The notes under the pieces: generated by a model | What the model saw: only the letters and a program-made list of their open reading frames with translations | The model's database searches: none | Told to the model about the DNA's origin: nothing | Shown here: piece after piece, positions 39,801-50,700 of the stretch | Position numbering within the stretch: position 1 is the stretch's first letter | How the letters are laid out: each line of letters starts with the position of its first letter | NCBI GenBank assembly: GCA_905178155.1 | Contig: CAJINV010000005.1 | Location: 3,888,918 to 3,952,917 of the forward strand | Length of the DNA stretch: 64,000 bases | Direction of reading: 5' to 3' | Origin: Amoebophrya sp. A120 | Lineage: Eukaryota > Sar > Dinophyceae > Syndiniales > Amoebophryaceae | Program-made: the position numbers and the translations under genes

Positions 39801-41552
39801 CGCCCACGGAACCGGTTCCGCCCGACTGGTTCTGCGAGTGATGCTGCGTATTGTTGCCACGGGACGCAGACTTCTGCGCCTCGTCGACGGAACTGGATCT
39901 CTGCTGGTGAAGATGCAGCAGATTCTATCCAAGAAAAAAACTGTGTCAGGGGAAATGTTTTGGATGAGGTGTAGTTACTTTGCATCAGCATGACAGAGAA
40001 CATACTTTACAAACCTGTCATGGACCTTCATCGCTTGGACGTGAAAAGACGACGTATGAAACTACTTATCAGCCTATGATGCATTTAGCCAGCAGGACAC
40101 TGTTTTACAAACGTCTGCAGCTACACAAGTTCTGTACACCTGCAAAGTTTTTCTTGCATAGATTTGTGGGCATCTCGGTCCACAGATGCGTCATGTCGAT
40201 CACGTCGCTCGAGTGGCTCAAGCTGCTCCTTCTCCGACTGGCTTGCTGCCGGGGGCTACTAGTTGTGTTCTGTGCGTGGATTACAGCGCCAGGCGCGGGT
40301 AGCTGCTCCTCCTCAATAGACGAAGACCGCCGTTCCCGCTTCACTATCGGTGGCACAGCTTCCGCTGAGGAAGAACTCTCTTGCTTTACCTGGACGTAAT
40401 GCGACGTGCTGCTTGCTTGCGCTGGTGGTGCTTGCATTGGTCGTTTCTGTTGCGTTGTACCCGTGGAAGCGGCTATTTCTGTTTTGACCTGTATCTTATC
40501 GCTTCTTAACTCGTCCGAGACGAAATCCCAGTCTCGGCCCTGGTCTGCAACGCGCCAGTGCGAGGAACCCGACGCTTTATTATTTTCTTGGATTTGCCTG
40601 TTCTTCTTCGAGTGCGGGTCCACGTCGGCGGTGATTACGCCAAAAAGATCTTCCTCGGTCATGTGCTGTTCCTTTTCCCGCGCAGGGGAAATTCTGCGTC
40701 GCTTTCGCTCTCGTCGCTGGATGTCGATCCCATCTTCTTCGTCGTCGCCAAACGTCTTCATACCGAAAGAGAGGTCCTGTTGATGCGCTGCTGTGGCAGC
40801 ATTTCGGTGAGCATGTTGCTCCGGCTCCGAGGAGCTGGGCAATAAATTCTCCGCGAAGGAGCCACGACCGGTGCTGTCCTCGGGAGAGCTGCTTGCGACA
40901 GGAACGAAATTCAGATTGTCTTCGTTTAGACGCTCGCCGGAATTCATGTAGCTCATGTCCTGCCCCAAGTCAATTTCGCCCTGCAGCCGATCGCGATCCG
41001 CTTTTAGTCGAGCCTTTTTTTTCCAATCAGATAAAAGTGACGACTCATCGGCTTTTGGGCTTCTGGTGTACATTACATACGACAAAATATCCGTGTGACT
41101 CAATCTGTCCATCTCAATCTGCTCCACGAAGCTAGGTGCGCGCAGGAGTTTTTTTACCAGGGCGGTTGTTTCCGGTAAAGTAAAATGCAGGCAGCCCATA
41201 CTGATGGATGCTGCTGCGGATCGGTACTATACAATTGCAACAACTGCAATTGGAAAGAACAAAGAAAGAGTACAGTTGAATAATATTGATCTTCTAGTAC
41301 CAATTTTTCCTCCTCTGCACGCAGCTTGCGTTGTGTTTCCGCGAGGGTGCTCGCTCTTGGGTCGTTTGTCTGCATCCTCTCCACCATGCGCTGCAGCTTC
41401 GCCACTTCGAGTTCGCTTCGGCGGACGTCGCGCTTCACTTCGTGTATGGACGTTTGCGCGTCCATGACTCGTTTTATCTTGGATTCCACGGAGCTTTGCT
41501 GTACCATCTTGACGCCCAACGACGCCAAGAGGTCATCATCTTCCGGCGGCAT
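33821..41552 (-). CDS. ERCC6: CSB/ERCC6/Rad26-like SNF2 DNA-dependent ATPase
   Basis: Eleven exons: 41301-41552, 40161-41226, 38594-39920, 38213-38417, 37893-37945, 37367-37608, 37003-37096, 36695-36815, 35879-36401, 34222-35593 and 33821-33956. They total 5391 nt (1796 aa). Nine of ten introns are introner-like. The N terminus has the CSB-like [20 protein letters not shown] and a coiled coil, then a long acidic/disordered part. The ATPase begins [20 protein letters not shown] with DEMGLGKT (Walker A), then [11 protein letters not shown] (Walker B), [52 protein letters not shown] and [22 protein letters not shown] and the C-terminal [20 protein letters not shown] winged-helix segment are typical of CSB rather than other SNF2 proteins. 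Known role: transcription-coupled repair with stalled RNA polymerase II in the nucleus. Confidence 0.93.
33962..34221 (+). mobile_element. Introner, family A, in CSB-like gene
   Basis: The TIRs start TATCAAATGCAAATATGTCT and end CAGACATATTTGCAGTTGATA. The flanks TGGTT and TGGTC are a near-exact duplication. It is antisense to the host. Excision restores the CSB motif LDHFDGQV. Confidence 0.9.
35599..35878 (+). mobile_element. Introner, family B, in CSB-like gene
   Basis: The left end is TATCCTATGTAAAAACGTCC and the right end GGATGTTTTTACTCGGAATA. The exact duplication TGGTG lies at 35594-35598 and 35879-35883. It splits helicase motif V; excision gives MSTKVGGIG. Confidence 0.92.
36407..36694. 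mobile_element. Introner, diverged family A (A2), in CSB-like gene
   Basis: The left end is TATCCACTGCAAAT, followed by ACATGTCTGGGTGTGG. The right end is CCCAGACCCAGACACATAC then GCACTGCATA. The flanks CTGAA and CAGAA are a decayed duplication. Excision gives [11 protein letters not shown], the conserved SNF2 sequence. Confidence 0.85.
36821..37002. mobile_element. Diverged short introner in CSB-like gene
   Basis: The ends TATGGCAGTGCAAAAG and its rough inverse CTTTTGCGATGCATA are the only remaining TIR. The flanks ACGGG and ACTGG match at four of five bases. Excision restores FPVFQQQF. Because the terminal dinucleotides are not GT-AG, the duplication model is the best support. Confidence 0.65.
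37102..37366 (+). mobile_element. Introner, family A, in CSB-like gene
   Basis: The left end is TATCAAATGTAAAGATGTCT; the right end has CCAGGCCCAGCCATATTTGC then AATACATA. The flanks are TCGGG and TCCGG. It is antisense to the host. Excision joins TPHR to [10 protein letters not shown]. Confidence 0.88.
37614..37892 (+). mobile_element. Introner, family B, in CSB-like gene
   Basis: The left end is TATCCTGAGTAAAAACGTAC and the right end GGGTATGTTTTTACTCAGGATA. The flanks are AGCCA and AACCA. Excision gives [13 protein letters not shown], matching CSB spacing. Confidence 0.88.
37951..38212 (+). mobile_element. Introner, family A, in CSB-like gene
   Basis: The left end is TATCAAATGCAAAAGTGTCT; the right end has GACCCAGACATTTTTGCAAT then CCATA. 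The exact duplication GATGA lies at 37946-37950 and 38213-38217. It is antisense to the host. Excision gives [15 protein letters not shown]. Confidence 0.92.
38423..38593. mobile_element. Introner, family D (fold-back), in CSB-like gene
   Basis: Only 171 bp long. About 60 bp at each end are nearly perfect inverted repeats (TATCCCACAGAAAAAAGCTG ... CAGTTTTTTTCTGTGTGATA), so most of the element is one hairpin. The exact duplication AAGTT lies on both sides. Excision joins WDN to LYGYQKTA. Confidence 0.92.
39926..40160. mobile_element. Degenerate introner (family D-like ends) in CSB-like gene
   Basis: The left end TATCCAAGAAAAAAACTGTG and right end CTGCAAAGTTTTTCTTGCATA are inverted and resemble family D. 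The flanks GATTC and GATTT match at four of five bases. Excision gives ACA AAT CTG CTG in frame, which links the N-terminal exons to the rest of the gene. Confidence 0.7.
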
Positions 41553-43091
41553 GACTCCCAAGGATAATTCCAAGCGCAGTGTTTGTTGTTCGCCTCTCTG
41601 CCTTCGAAGTGCTAACCGTGTCAATCTGTGCTTTGTCTCTCGCTCGCCGCGCTTCCAGTAGGGGGAACCACCCGCACCCTCAAAGTGACGCTATGGAAGA
41701 GCGTGAACTGCAGTTGCCGTTTGACATTGCTCCGTCCGAAGCTCATGATTCTAAAAAGGAGACACAGTTGTCGTGTGATAGCAATCCGAAGCCGAACAAA
41801 CACAGTTCCATAAATACATATGTATACAAAGTCAACAGCACAAAAAATACGAAGAATACGTCAATAATTGTAAATCGAGTGAGCTTGGTTTGGATGCGTG
41901 GTGGTATTGCTTGTTACTCATTGCGCTGGGTCGTGCGTTGACTGGAATAACAGATTCTTTTTTCGGCTGGGGAGCTAGCTAACAAAGTAGACAGAAGCAA
42001 ATGGCTCAGTACCAACTTACTTTCTTAGTGTTACTTCAAAAAAAAAACGATACTATAACAAAAGCTGATCATTCTACTACGGGAGGCGAGAGAGTACGAA
42101 AATCCAAGCATAAATTATATGAGGTGCCTGGTCGAATTCGAGAAATGCACAGCCGCGGGCGAATTATAGATGCTTTCAAGCTCTTCCGAAACGATAAGTC
42201 AAGGCAGATCCGATCAGGCAGAGCCATCACGATGCTATGTGTGCGTCAGCAAATATTTGATATCTTCACTAGGCGATTGCTTGGAAAGGATTCATTCTCG
42301 TTTCACTTTTTCTGAACTTGTCTACCAAGGGTCAACTTCCCATCATTGCGGGCCCCAAGAGTTGACTTGACCTTGAGGGAGATAGCTGCAATGAAGGAGA
42401 CAGCACACGACAATCCGAGAGGACTATAATTGAGTACTCAGTGCACTACGGTAATAAATTGCAGCAAGTTTAGAAGAAAAACAATCAATGCCACCGACGT
42501 GTGTGCCTGTGCTGTAACATCTGAGAAACGGTGAATTTCGAATACCGGCGGGCGCGCCCTTTTCCAGCCGGAGGCTAGCTGTCGGTGCAAATCACCACTG
42601 GCACAACAACATTTTGGTATTTTACATTTTTGTTGTTCATTAGCCAAACCTTTGAAACATTGTTGGCAAGTGCCGAGTCTGGAGCTCACTTGTCTTTTAA
42701 AATTGAAGACGATCGCGAAAAGTGCTATAACTGAAAGTTCGTTGATAACTTGCACATGTTGAAACGTGACGTTGTTTAAAGGAAACGAAAGGGGTTGGAT
42801 CTGAAAAGTGTTTTTGCGAAAAGGTGACAAAAGTGCGCCAGGCTTTACAAAATTTTGAATCTTCTTCCTGTGATGCAGTTCATTTTGGCGGAACTGGAAG
42901 GCGTTTTTTCGAGTGCTTATGCCACAAAGAAATCAACATGAAGTCGTAGTTTCAAGACCTCTCATTGAATCCTTCCTACAGTAAATAGAACAAGGGCCGC
43001 TCGTCATACATAAGTAAACGTGACGATGGAGCAAGCAGCAGTTTTATAAAACTACGGCACCCGAGTTCAGCATCTTCTTGAAGCATCCGTC
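41553..43091. other. Intergenic stretch
   Basis: About 1.5 kb upstream of the CSB-like gene. It contains open frames of about 100 codons (42001-42315 plus; 42438-42830 minus), but neither has a recognisable domain or splice context. No repeats were recognised. Confidence 0.35.
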
Positions 43092-43634
43092 TCATCCCAG
43101 CGGCGCTCCCAGCGTTGGACCGCGGGCCGAGCGGAGCATGGGATTGTGCAAGTGTGACGTTGTGAGGCAGTTGTCCTTTGCGGGGTGCTGTCGGGTGCGA
43201 TGCATCCACAGCTCTCTCCCGCGCCCGGGTTCGGAGGCCAACGTGTTGAAGCCAAACAGCATCTTGCCGTTGTTTCCCACGAAGGGGTTGTTTTTGCAGC
43301 CCGTGCCGTAGTAGCTGTTGTGTGTCGAGTACCGATTTTGGTGAAAGTCGGGGTCAAATCGGTACTGGCGGATCCAGTTGCTGCTCAACCCGGACTCGGA
43401 CCGCGCGCGCGACAGCTGCGACGTGGCGCTGCGGCTCGTTCCGGCGCTCACGGTCGAGACGGACCGCGCAGACTGCGGCGGAGTTTTCAGCGCATCCTCC
43501 CCGTCGCGCCCCGGATGGGGCTTCAGCTGACACGGAATATCGCGTAGAATCTGCTTCGCCGGGACCTTCTCCCCAGTTAGCAGGGAGTCGTTGTACAGAG
43601 CTCGGATCTTCTGCCGATCGCCGCGAGTATACAT
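43092..43634 (-). CDS. Unrecognised 180-aa basic protein
   Basis: Single exon, ATG 43634 to TGA 43094-43092. The N terminus MYTRGDRQKIRALYNDSLL is followed by a Ser/Arg-rich linker. The C-terminal half is rich in Asn, His, Tyr and Gly (FHQNRYSTHNSYYGTGCKNN, GNNGKMLFGFNTLASEPGRG). No membrane segment or signal. The tyrosine/asparagine-rich end is reminiscent of axonemal microtubule-associated proteins, but that is only an impression. Family not recognised. Confidence 0.55.
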   Translation of the reverse strand: MYTRGDRQKIRALYNDSLLTGEKVPAKQILRDIPCQLKPHPGRDGEDALKTPPQSARSVSTVSAGTSRSATSQLSRARSESGLSSNWIRQYRFDPDFHQNRYSTHNSYYGTGCKNNPFVGNNGKMLFGFNTLASEPGRGRELWMHRTRQHPAKDNCLTTSHLHNPMLRSARGPTLGAPLG

Positions 43635-43755
43635 GTACCTTTGATTGTATATTTTGTTTGAGCGGTTTAGGTTTTTTCTTTCGACCTCTCGATCAAGTTA
43701 TTAACCGACCTTTCGTCGTGCAACTTTTACGAATCAAGGATCAATATATATTTTG

Positions 43756-44277
43756 TTACCCTGCCTCGTGATATGCTGCTTCTGCTCTCGTGAGCCCCGC
43801 TGACTTCTGCTCTGCTGCGGTGTTTATCCACTGCAAATATATCTGGGTCCTCTGGAAAAAAGCAGACACTTGTCATGTAGTTGTTGCATGATCTGCAAGA
43901 AGGTCTCGAATGCACACCGAGCAACATGGCAAATTCTGGAGGCTCTTTCTTGATGTCTAGTCTGCATAAGAAGCGCCCTCTCGAGGAGGCAAGAATGTTA
44001 CTCACGTTTGTTGCTGACGCTGCAACACAAATTTTTGCCTGTATTTCCAGAACCCGCATCATACATATATAAGTATGCATCCTTCCTGTTCCTTCCAGAT
44101 TCAGACACATTTGCACTGCGTAGTGTTTTTTAGACCAGGGTTGTATTCGTGCAGGGCGTGGAGGGATTGCGTTGTGCCCCAATCGCGATCGGGTACTGAG
44201 CGTGCGGAGGCAACAATGGTGCCTTCATGGCGCCGACGCGCGCTCGAGCGTGCACTCTCGTTGTAAAAGCTCGACAT
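43756..44277 (-). CDS. Small unrecognised protein (72 aa) split by an introner
   Basis: Exons 44123-44277 and 43756-43819 total 219 nt with ATG 44277 and TAA 43758-43756. The frame exists only when the introner at 43825-44122 plus one GTGTT copy are removed. The protein starts MSSFYNESARSSARRRHEGT, continues VPDRDWGTTQSLHALHEYNP and ends LTRAEAAYHEAG. No domain recognised. Its small size and the clean reconstruction make it a good test of introner splicing. Confidence 0.6.
43825..44122 (+). mobile_element. Introner, family A2
   Basis: The left end is TATCCACTGCAAATATATCT, followed by GGGTCC. The right end has TTCCAGATTCAGACACATTT then GCACTGCGTA. The exact duplication GTGTT lies at 43820-43824 and 44123-44127. 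It is antisense to the host gene. Confidence 0.88.
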
Positions 44278-44545
44278 ATTGGATTTCAGACAACTGCTTC
44301 CACAGTAGACAATTGTTCAACAGTCTGCCTCAATGTGACGCCCCCAACTTGAGCAGCTTAGAGGGCGGCATTCTGACCGGAAAAAAAATGGGCCTGTGGC
44401 TATTGTACTCATTCTTTAATTGCAGGCTTCAAAGTAAATAAGTAGATCTGCGCTCCATAGGTCTTATCGATGTGATTTATTGACGAGGGACTATTGTCAA
44501 TATCTTTTTCGATGTTGCCGCTGGCTTTTCGACCTCGACCCCACC

Positions 44546-45388
44546 TCACGGAACGGCTGCTCTTTCACGATCAAATTCGTCTATCTCTACGATCACGAAC
44601 AACAGCGGTACGTTCTTAAATTTGCTACGGCGTAAATCATACATGGCATTGTGAACGACCCCACCCAGAAATATGACGATAACATGAATCTGCGAACACG
44701 AATTGAATTGGACATCAGATGAAATGGTGACACAATTTATTCTTGTGCAAGACACACGATTTGGTACCTAAATGCACTGACTTGCACAGTCAGAGCCTTC
44801 CTTTCCCCAGGGGGATGCAGCTTCGCGTGCGACTATTCTTACCTGGGTTGACGTATCGTTTTTTACTGTGACAACCCGGCATGCACAACCCTTCAGAGTT
44901 ACATCAATCTCCATGTTGTAGTCAGCAAAGGAATCAGATAGGTCAGCATGAATGACGAGAATGCAACGTAATTTAATTGCTCCGCTCCGTTGGACACCAT
45001 TTCCGGGTCACACCTGACTAACGCCCGCACCTTGAAAGCTGGAACTGCCGGCGTTGTTGTTGGTTGCGTAGGGGTATGCGCTGCAAATGTGTCTGAGTAT
45101 GGAACTGGGCGGGTGTTTGCCATGGAGCATTTCCATGCTCCGTGAGGTCTTGAGTGCGGGGCCTATCATTCCAGAGTCTGCAAGAACCTGTCTGCACTGC
45201 CTAAACTTAACCAAAAATAGATTAAACTTCGTGTCAACTTGACCAAAACTGGGCAACCCCCTCGGCAGTCACGCAAGAAAGATTTTTGTGTGGCCTGCAG
45301 TATGCATCACAAATTTGCAGTTTTCGACTTCCAGACCCAGATCGCTATTTGCACTGCATAAGGGGTCAAAGGCGACCACTTTGTACAT
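44546..45388 (-). CDS. Small unrecognised protein (116 aa)
   Basis: Exons 45361-45388, 45014-45069, about 44843-44965 and 44546-44689 total 351 nt, ATG 45388, TGA 44548-44546. Intron 1 is an introner, introns 2 and 3 have GT donors, and the acceptor of intron 2 is not AG and is set by frame. Segments are MYKVVAFDPYATNNNAGSSS, CILVIHADLSDSFADYNMEI, DVTLKGCACRVVTVKND and IHVIVIFLGGVVHNAMYDLR, with an acidic end. Alternating hydrophobic residues suggest a beta-rich fold. Family not recognised. Confidence 0.5.
45075..45360 (+). mobile_element. Introner, family A2
   Basis: The left end is TATGCGCTGCAAATGTGTCT, followed by GAGTATGG. The right end has CTTCCAGACCCAGATCGC and TTTGCACTGCATA. The exact duplication AGGGG lies at 45070-45074 and 45361-45365. 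Antisense to the host. Confidence 0.88.
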
Positions 45389-45556
45389 GCAGTAAAACTA
45401 TCCTGTGCAAAAGTATATCGAACTCGTACCAATGAATTGCAGCCACGCGTCACATAGTTTTCTTTTCAAGAATCATGCCTGATGCAGCATGAATAACTGC
45501 ATTTCAATTTCTCCTGTTGAGTACAAAATTTGCGACGCGATTCATACTTATCACTA

Positions 45557-46550
45557 TCAGGACGATACTTTTGCAATGCATAAAGACGTGATAGCAAGGT
45601 TGGTCAGGTACAACATTGACTCAACGAAGATCGCGAATCCCCAGTATCCTTTGCCGTCGCTGTGCTCGTAGAGTTCGGTATCATACCGCCCAAAGCCTGC
45701 GAAGTAGTCATACATATGAACAATCCCATATAGAAGGAGCGGAAGTACGTGCTCAGCTTTTCACTTTTCTCGAGCGAGACGACATCAAATCAAGTACAAA
45801 TAGCAAAGTAGAATTTTCACAATACCGTTTATTGCTCCCATGGGAACGAAGCAGCACAACAGGGTGAGCAAGATCGCCACTGAGTTTGCTATTTTGTACT
45901 GAGTGAGCAGGGAAGAAGATGAGATGGCCAAGCCTCGGTACCCCTGGTAGAACACAAAAAGCGCTGCTGGCGGCAACATCATGGAATTGAGCAGCGCAAA
46001 CAGGAAAAACTTGGCCGGATACCCAGAAGCCGAGGCGGTTATGATAATGCTGTTGAAGACTGTCAAGGCGCAAATGAAGCACTGAATCTCGAAAAACAGC
46101 CGCATCAACCTGGAAGTAGAGTTTTTAGATTTTTCTTTGTCTTGGTCGCAGTCGTACGTCGTTGCAGGAGGACGAGGAGCGTTTGTTCGCCTGTTTCATC
46201 ATCATCAGCAAACGAACCGATATCTTTTCAACATCTTGCAATCTACTCCTACTTCATGATCACTAGACGTTTCTTATGCTAGCATAGATTGATCACCGTG
46301 TTGTCCTGGCAATCGCCACAGGAAGTTCGTCCTGCTTGTAGTGTATCAGCCTGAGCCAGGGCGGGTAGTTGTAATCCTGCCAGTTGATGCCTTGCTCCGC
46401 CTGGTTTTGCTGGTTTCCGAACCCATATGGGCGACCTATTGGGTTCAGATTTTGCAGGCCCTGCTTGATGTCCGATTTTACCCGCCGCTCCATGTAATCT
46501 TCCATACCTCGTTCCATGAACGAGTTTCCCATCCCACTGCCGGCTGCCAT
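45557..46550 (-). CDS. SCAMP-like secretory carrier membrane protein
   Basis: Three exons, 46297-46550, 45826-46109 and 45557-45756, joined by GT-AG introns, total 738 nt (245 aa), ATG 46550. The cytosolic N terminus (about 85 residues) ends with NYPPWLRLIHYKQDELPVAI, which resembles the conserved SCAMP segment before the first membrane helix. Hydrophobic segments follow: IQCFICALTVFNSIIITA, KFFLFALLNSMMLPPAALFV, SVAILLTLLCCFVPMGAI and FAIFVESMLYLTNLAITSLC, consistent with four passes. The tail is short. By family it acts in vesicle trafficking between Golgi, endosome and plasma membrane. The assignment rests on motif and topology and is fairly, not fully, secure. Confidence 0.65.
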
Positions 46551-46875
46551 CTTGTCTTAACGAGCTGCACGAGAACTTCTCCTACCGCGCTGTCTTCGAC
46601 GCTGCTCTGGGTCGTTTTGTTTTCGACGTTGGTGCCGTCGGGGCTCAGTCTCCTTTACTGAGAAATCGCAACTATTGACGAGGCGTGCTTCTACCCGTGC
46701 TCATTGAGCCAACTTGGCTGGACGTTCTTGCACAGAGATGAAAGTGGAAGGACAGGCAGAAGCAATCAAGTAACTCATGGTGAATGAAGACTTATAACGC
46801 GGATTGCACGAGCGCAGCACGAATATTTTGAGAAATAAACGGAGAGCAAGTCCTCGACTTACTACAGCTGTATAT
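46551..46875. other. Short intergenic stretch
   Basis: 325 bp between the SCAMP-like start codon and the stop codon of the next minus-strand gene. No feature was recognised. Confidence 0.4.
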
Positions 46876-47224
46876 CAATAAACAATATCAACACGACACG
46901 GGAGGAGGAGATTATCAGTAAAAATGCGGCTTCTTCTCGGGTCCATGTCGCGAGGACAAAACACGACGGAAAATTGAATTCAGAACAAGCGAAAATGATT
47001 CATTTGCTTCGCACTCAATTTGTTTCTACAGTCACCTTTATTTCTAAGTATACTTACATACACAGCTGTGGTGTGCTTACATCTTCTTCTTGGTACTCTC
47101 CCTTCCACTGTCTCTTCTTTCTTCCACCAAGAGGAACACAGGCTGCACCCAGTCGGTGCGACTCTTTTGCTGTGAATGATTGTCGATACCATCGGACTTT
47201 GATGCGGTGAGCATTGGCATTCAT
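46876..47224 (-). CDS. Small basic unrecognised protein (97 aa)
   Basis: Exons 47081-47224 and 46876-47025 are joined by a 55 bp GT-AG intron (GTAAGC donor). They total 294 nt, ATG 47224, TGA 46878-46876. The protein begins MNANAHRIKVRWYRQSFTAK and has a basic GRKKRQWKGEYQEED segment. The second exon reads KQIECEANESFSLVLNSIFR and ends DNLLLPCRVDIVY. No signal or membrane helix. Family not recognised. Confidence 0.55.
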
Positions 47225-47706
47225 TCACATACCGAAAAATGTCAGCATACACACACAAGCATTCCTCATGCACTACGAGTAAACAAGTTTGCGCGCGTGT
47301 ATGACATATATAAACTGGAAGAAACAAAGCTCTTCACGGGAATGCGCCGAGTCGCTTTAACTCTATTCAGTAGCTAACAGCGTACAGAAATGTATGATGA
47401 TGACTTATGTTTAATTTTCCAAAAAAAAAACGGAGGCTCCATGAGGAAGATGTTGTTTATCGTAATAGCAAAACTAACATTTATGTTCATACTCGGCATC
47501 GCTCTGCGTGAAAAATGAAAAATGTGCAACCCTACCACAGTTATAGTAGAGCTCAAAAATAAAAACTAGCTCCTAGCTTGGTTCTCGTCAAGAGAATAAT
47601 GGAGTTCTTTGTAATTGGGCGCAAACACTAACTCTAGTCCAACAGCAGGGCAGTAAGAAATAACTGCCTGGAGAACGCAATGTGCATACCCGTCTCGAGC
47701 CGCTTT
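47225..47706. other. Intergenic stretch
   Basis: About 480 bp between two minus-strand genes. No coding or repeat feature was recognised. Confidence 0.4.
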
Positions 47707-50700
47707 TTAGCTCGAGCTTTTTCCACCTTTCCCGCCGTACCCATTGGAGTAGTAGCTTGAGTTCCTCCCTTTGCTTTTCCGTGACCCCTCGCCCTTATTC
47801 TCCGTCTATGCACTGCAAATATGTCCTGGACTGGAGACGTGCATCAAACTTGTGATGCGTCCTCCTGTGCGTCATGGTCATACTCATACAACAATCAAAA
47901 TCTGTGTTGCACCAGTACCAAAAGTTGAATGGCCAGTTTTGGTCCATTTCGGAGGACGTTATTTCTCATGCGAGATCTTCGATAGAAAATGCGAAGTAGA
48001 CCTTGCAGAATCCAACGAGGCTATGCATTCCAGACCACGCGGGGCATGAAAAAGCTGCCTGACAACCTTCTGCCGTCTCCCAGACCCAGACATATTTTGT
48101 TTTCAATTGATACCGCACCTTCCTCCCGAGAATTGCTTGACTCGCCTTCAGACTTTTTCCCTTTGCTACTTTTCTCGTAGGCGCTTTTTCCTTCTCCCCC
48201 CTTGCCTTTCACATTTTCGCCCTGCTTTGAACCCTTGCCTTTTTTGTCCTTCCCGTCCTTGTTGAGTTGCCACCCGTCCTTTTCCAGTTGCTCCCCTTTC
48301 TGCTGGCCGCCTTTACTGCCCCTTCCTTTGGCAGCAGCTTCACCAGTGCCCTTCGCCGCCCCCTTCTGCTCACCCCCATCGCTTTCTCGGTTTTTGCTGC
48401 CCTTCCCCTTTTCATCTTTGCCGCTCTTGCCTTTGTTCCCCTTACCCTTGTTTTCAGCAGCTATTTCTTTTGCGTCCGCGGTCGTTGGAGCAGCGCTCGT
48501 CGCCGGTTCTTTTCCAGTGCCTTTATTGTCCTTGTCTTTTCCTTTGCCCTTGCTCGACCTTCTCTCCGCCGGGCCAGCATCACCGCCGGAAATTTCAGTG
48601 TTCTTGCCTTTGCCGCTGCCCGTCTTGCCATTTCCTTTTGCGTTTGAGGCCGGTTCCTGTTGCTCTTTCGAACTTCGCACCGCTGCCACATCTGCGTAGG
48701 ATAACATGCTGCCGCCGGGCTTTTTACCCTCGGTACTTTCGGGAGTTGGTTCTGAGCCGTTTATTTTCGGGCCGCCCGTGTTGTTTTTCTTGCCGGTCGA
48801 AGATGTCGGGGAGGTTGTTGTAGGTGAGCTGCTCACGACACCTCCTGAGGACGGCGGTTCTTGTACGGGATTGGTACTTTCCTCGTTTTTCCTTTTCCTT
48901 TTCGATGTCGCTTTTTTCTTGTCCGAGGCAGCGGCAGCCGTCACGTTGGTGGTGCGTTCTTGGATTGACACAGACCGCTCCAGGTGGTGGTGCTGCGGAG
49001 AGGTGGTAGTAGAAGAACTACCGAGGAATTGCAGTTTGTCTTCGGAGATGGACAAATGCCGCTTGATATCTACCATGACTTTCTCGACTTGCTCCGCGTC
49101 CATGACGATTTTCCGACCTTCCCTAGTGGTGATCTCGTGGTAAGACTTCGTCGTCGTAGAAGCGGAAGTTGCACCATTGGTTGCCGCACCAGCGGCTTTG
49201 GTCTTGGAGGAATCCCGCCGTAGTTGTCCACTTTCTTGTGTCTCGCTTTCAGAAGATTTCCGGCCGTTTCCACGGGTGATTGGCTCCGTCGAGGAGAGCA
49301 CAGCGTCAACGGTGGACGAGGAGGACGATTTTCTTTGTAAGTTTGATCTTGGGGTGCTGTCGGTCAAAACTTCCCGGGCCATGGGGGAATCGAAGGCATT
49401 TATCACGTCTTGCAAGCTGGGAATCATCCAAGGAAACAAGGTCGACTACAGTGGTCACACACTTTATTTGCAGGTGAAGAAAATCAACAAAAGTCCGGAG
49501 ATTATGGGGAAATAAACATGCCTACAGGTTGTACGCGACAGACACAGACTGCGCTCCTGCATTTCGCACATGATAGAACTTGTCTGTCTTGCTGCTTCAC
49601 AGCAGCTGCAGAGTGTGTAACAACTGTATGCAGTTTTTTCTAGGCATAGTGATCTTGATGTCATTGATGCGTTCTACTGCCCGCTTTTCGATGCTGGACT
49701 CGCTGATGCCGGCAAGCAAAGGAGACTTGAAGGCCTGTGATAGTATATTTTTTGTGTTGATAGTATCGCATTCATAAATTTGAGTTGTTTATTATTTTTG
49801 CAGTGCGACCACGGTGTAGGTACCTACGTAAAAAAGCCATCCAGAACTTGGAATCATGTTTGGGCAACAAACTTTGTTTGTGACGAGAAAAACAAAAACG
49901 TATGTATGAAGATCAGTACTTTCATGATGTAGATGTGCTCCGGCGTTTTTTTCGTGCGGAAGTTTCCGGGGGCCGCGGAGATGTAGATCGTCTGTGGTTG
50001 AAACACCAACCCCGCGCGGATGACGTAGTGGGGCAGCTGATCCCACAAAAAGCAGCTTGCGTGCTTCAAGTCGTTGATGCTGCAACACAGTTGCACATGC
50101 GCGCGGTTGAGGCTGTAGCGGTTTTTCGGGTCGCGGTAAAGCTCTTCCACTTCGCAAACGGGAACTTTTTGGAGTTTTTTTCCACCGCCGCCCTTGTTCA
50201 TCTTTCCACCAACCGCGCTGGTGTTTCCTTCTGCACTGGTTCCACCTGTCGGGGCACCAGTTGCCGGAACCCGTTGGTAGATCGTGTCCAGACGTTTGAA
50301 AATGGGACAGGATTTCTTCAACTCCATGCGTGGCTTGGTTGCACCGCTGGTGGACGTCGCTGTTGTCGCTGTTCCGCCACTTGCTTGCAGGTCCCCCGGG
50401 TTTGTCGCTTTGTTGTTCCTGTTATTTTTGTAGGTCGTGAACACAGGTGCTGACGCATTTTTACCGCCGTTGCTCGTCGAGGCCAACGACTTCATCGCCG
50501 TTGTAGTTCTATCGCGAGATGCGGAGGAAAGGTTGTGAACAAATTTGGAGGCGTAGGAGCCTCCGCTGCTGTCATCCTCGTCGTCGTCCCAGTTTTGTTC
50601 CTCCTCATCCTCCAGCACGCCCTCGTCCTCCGACTCGGCCGCCGCCTCGTTTTTCCCGCCCAGCTATCAAACGGAAAAATCCCTCCTCCCCATATCGAAA

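Noticed and set aside
43092-43634. Naming this protein as a specific ciliary microtubule inner protein
   Set aside because: Only a loose compositional resemblance; no motif that fixes a family.
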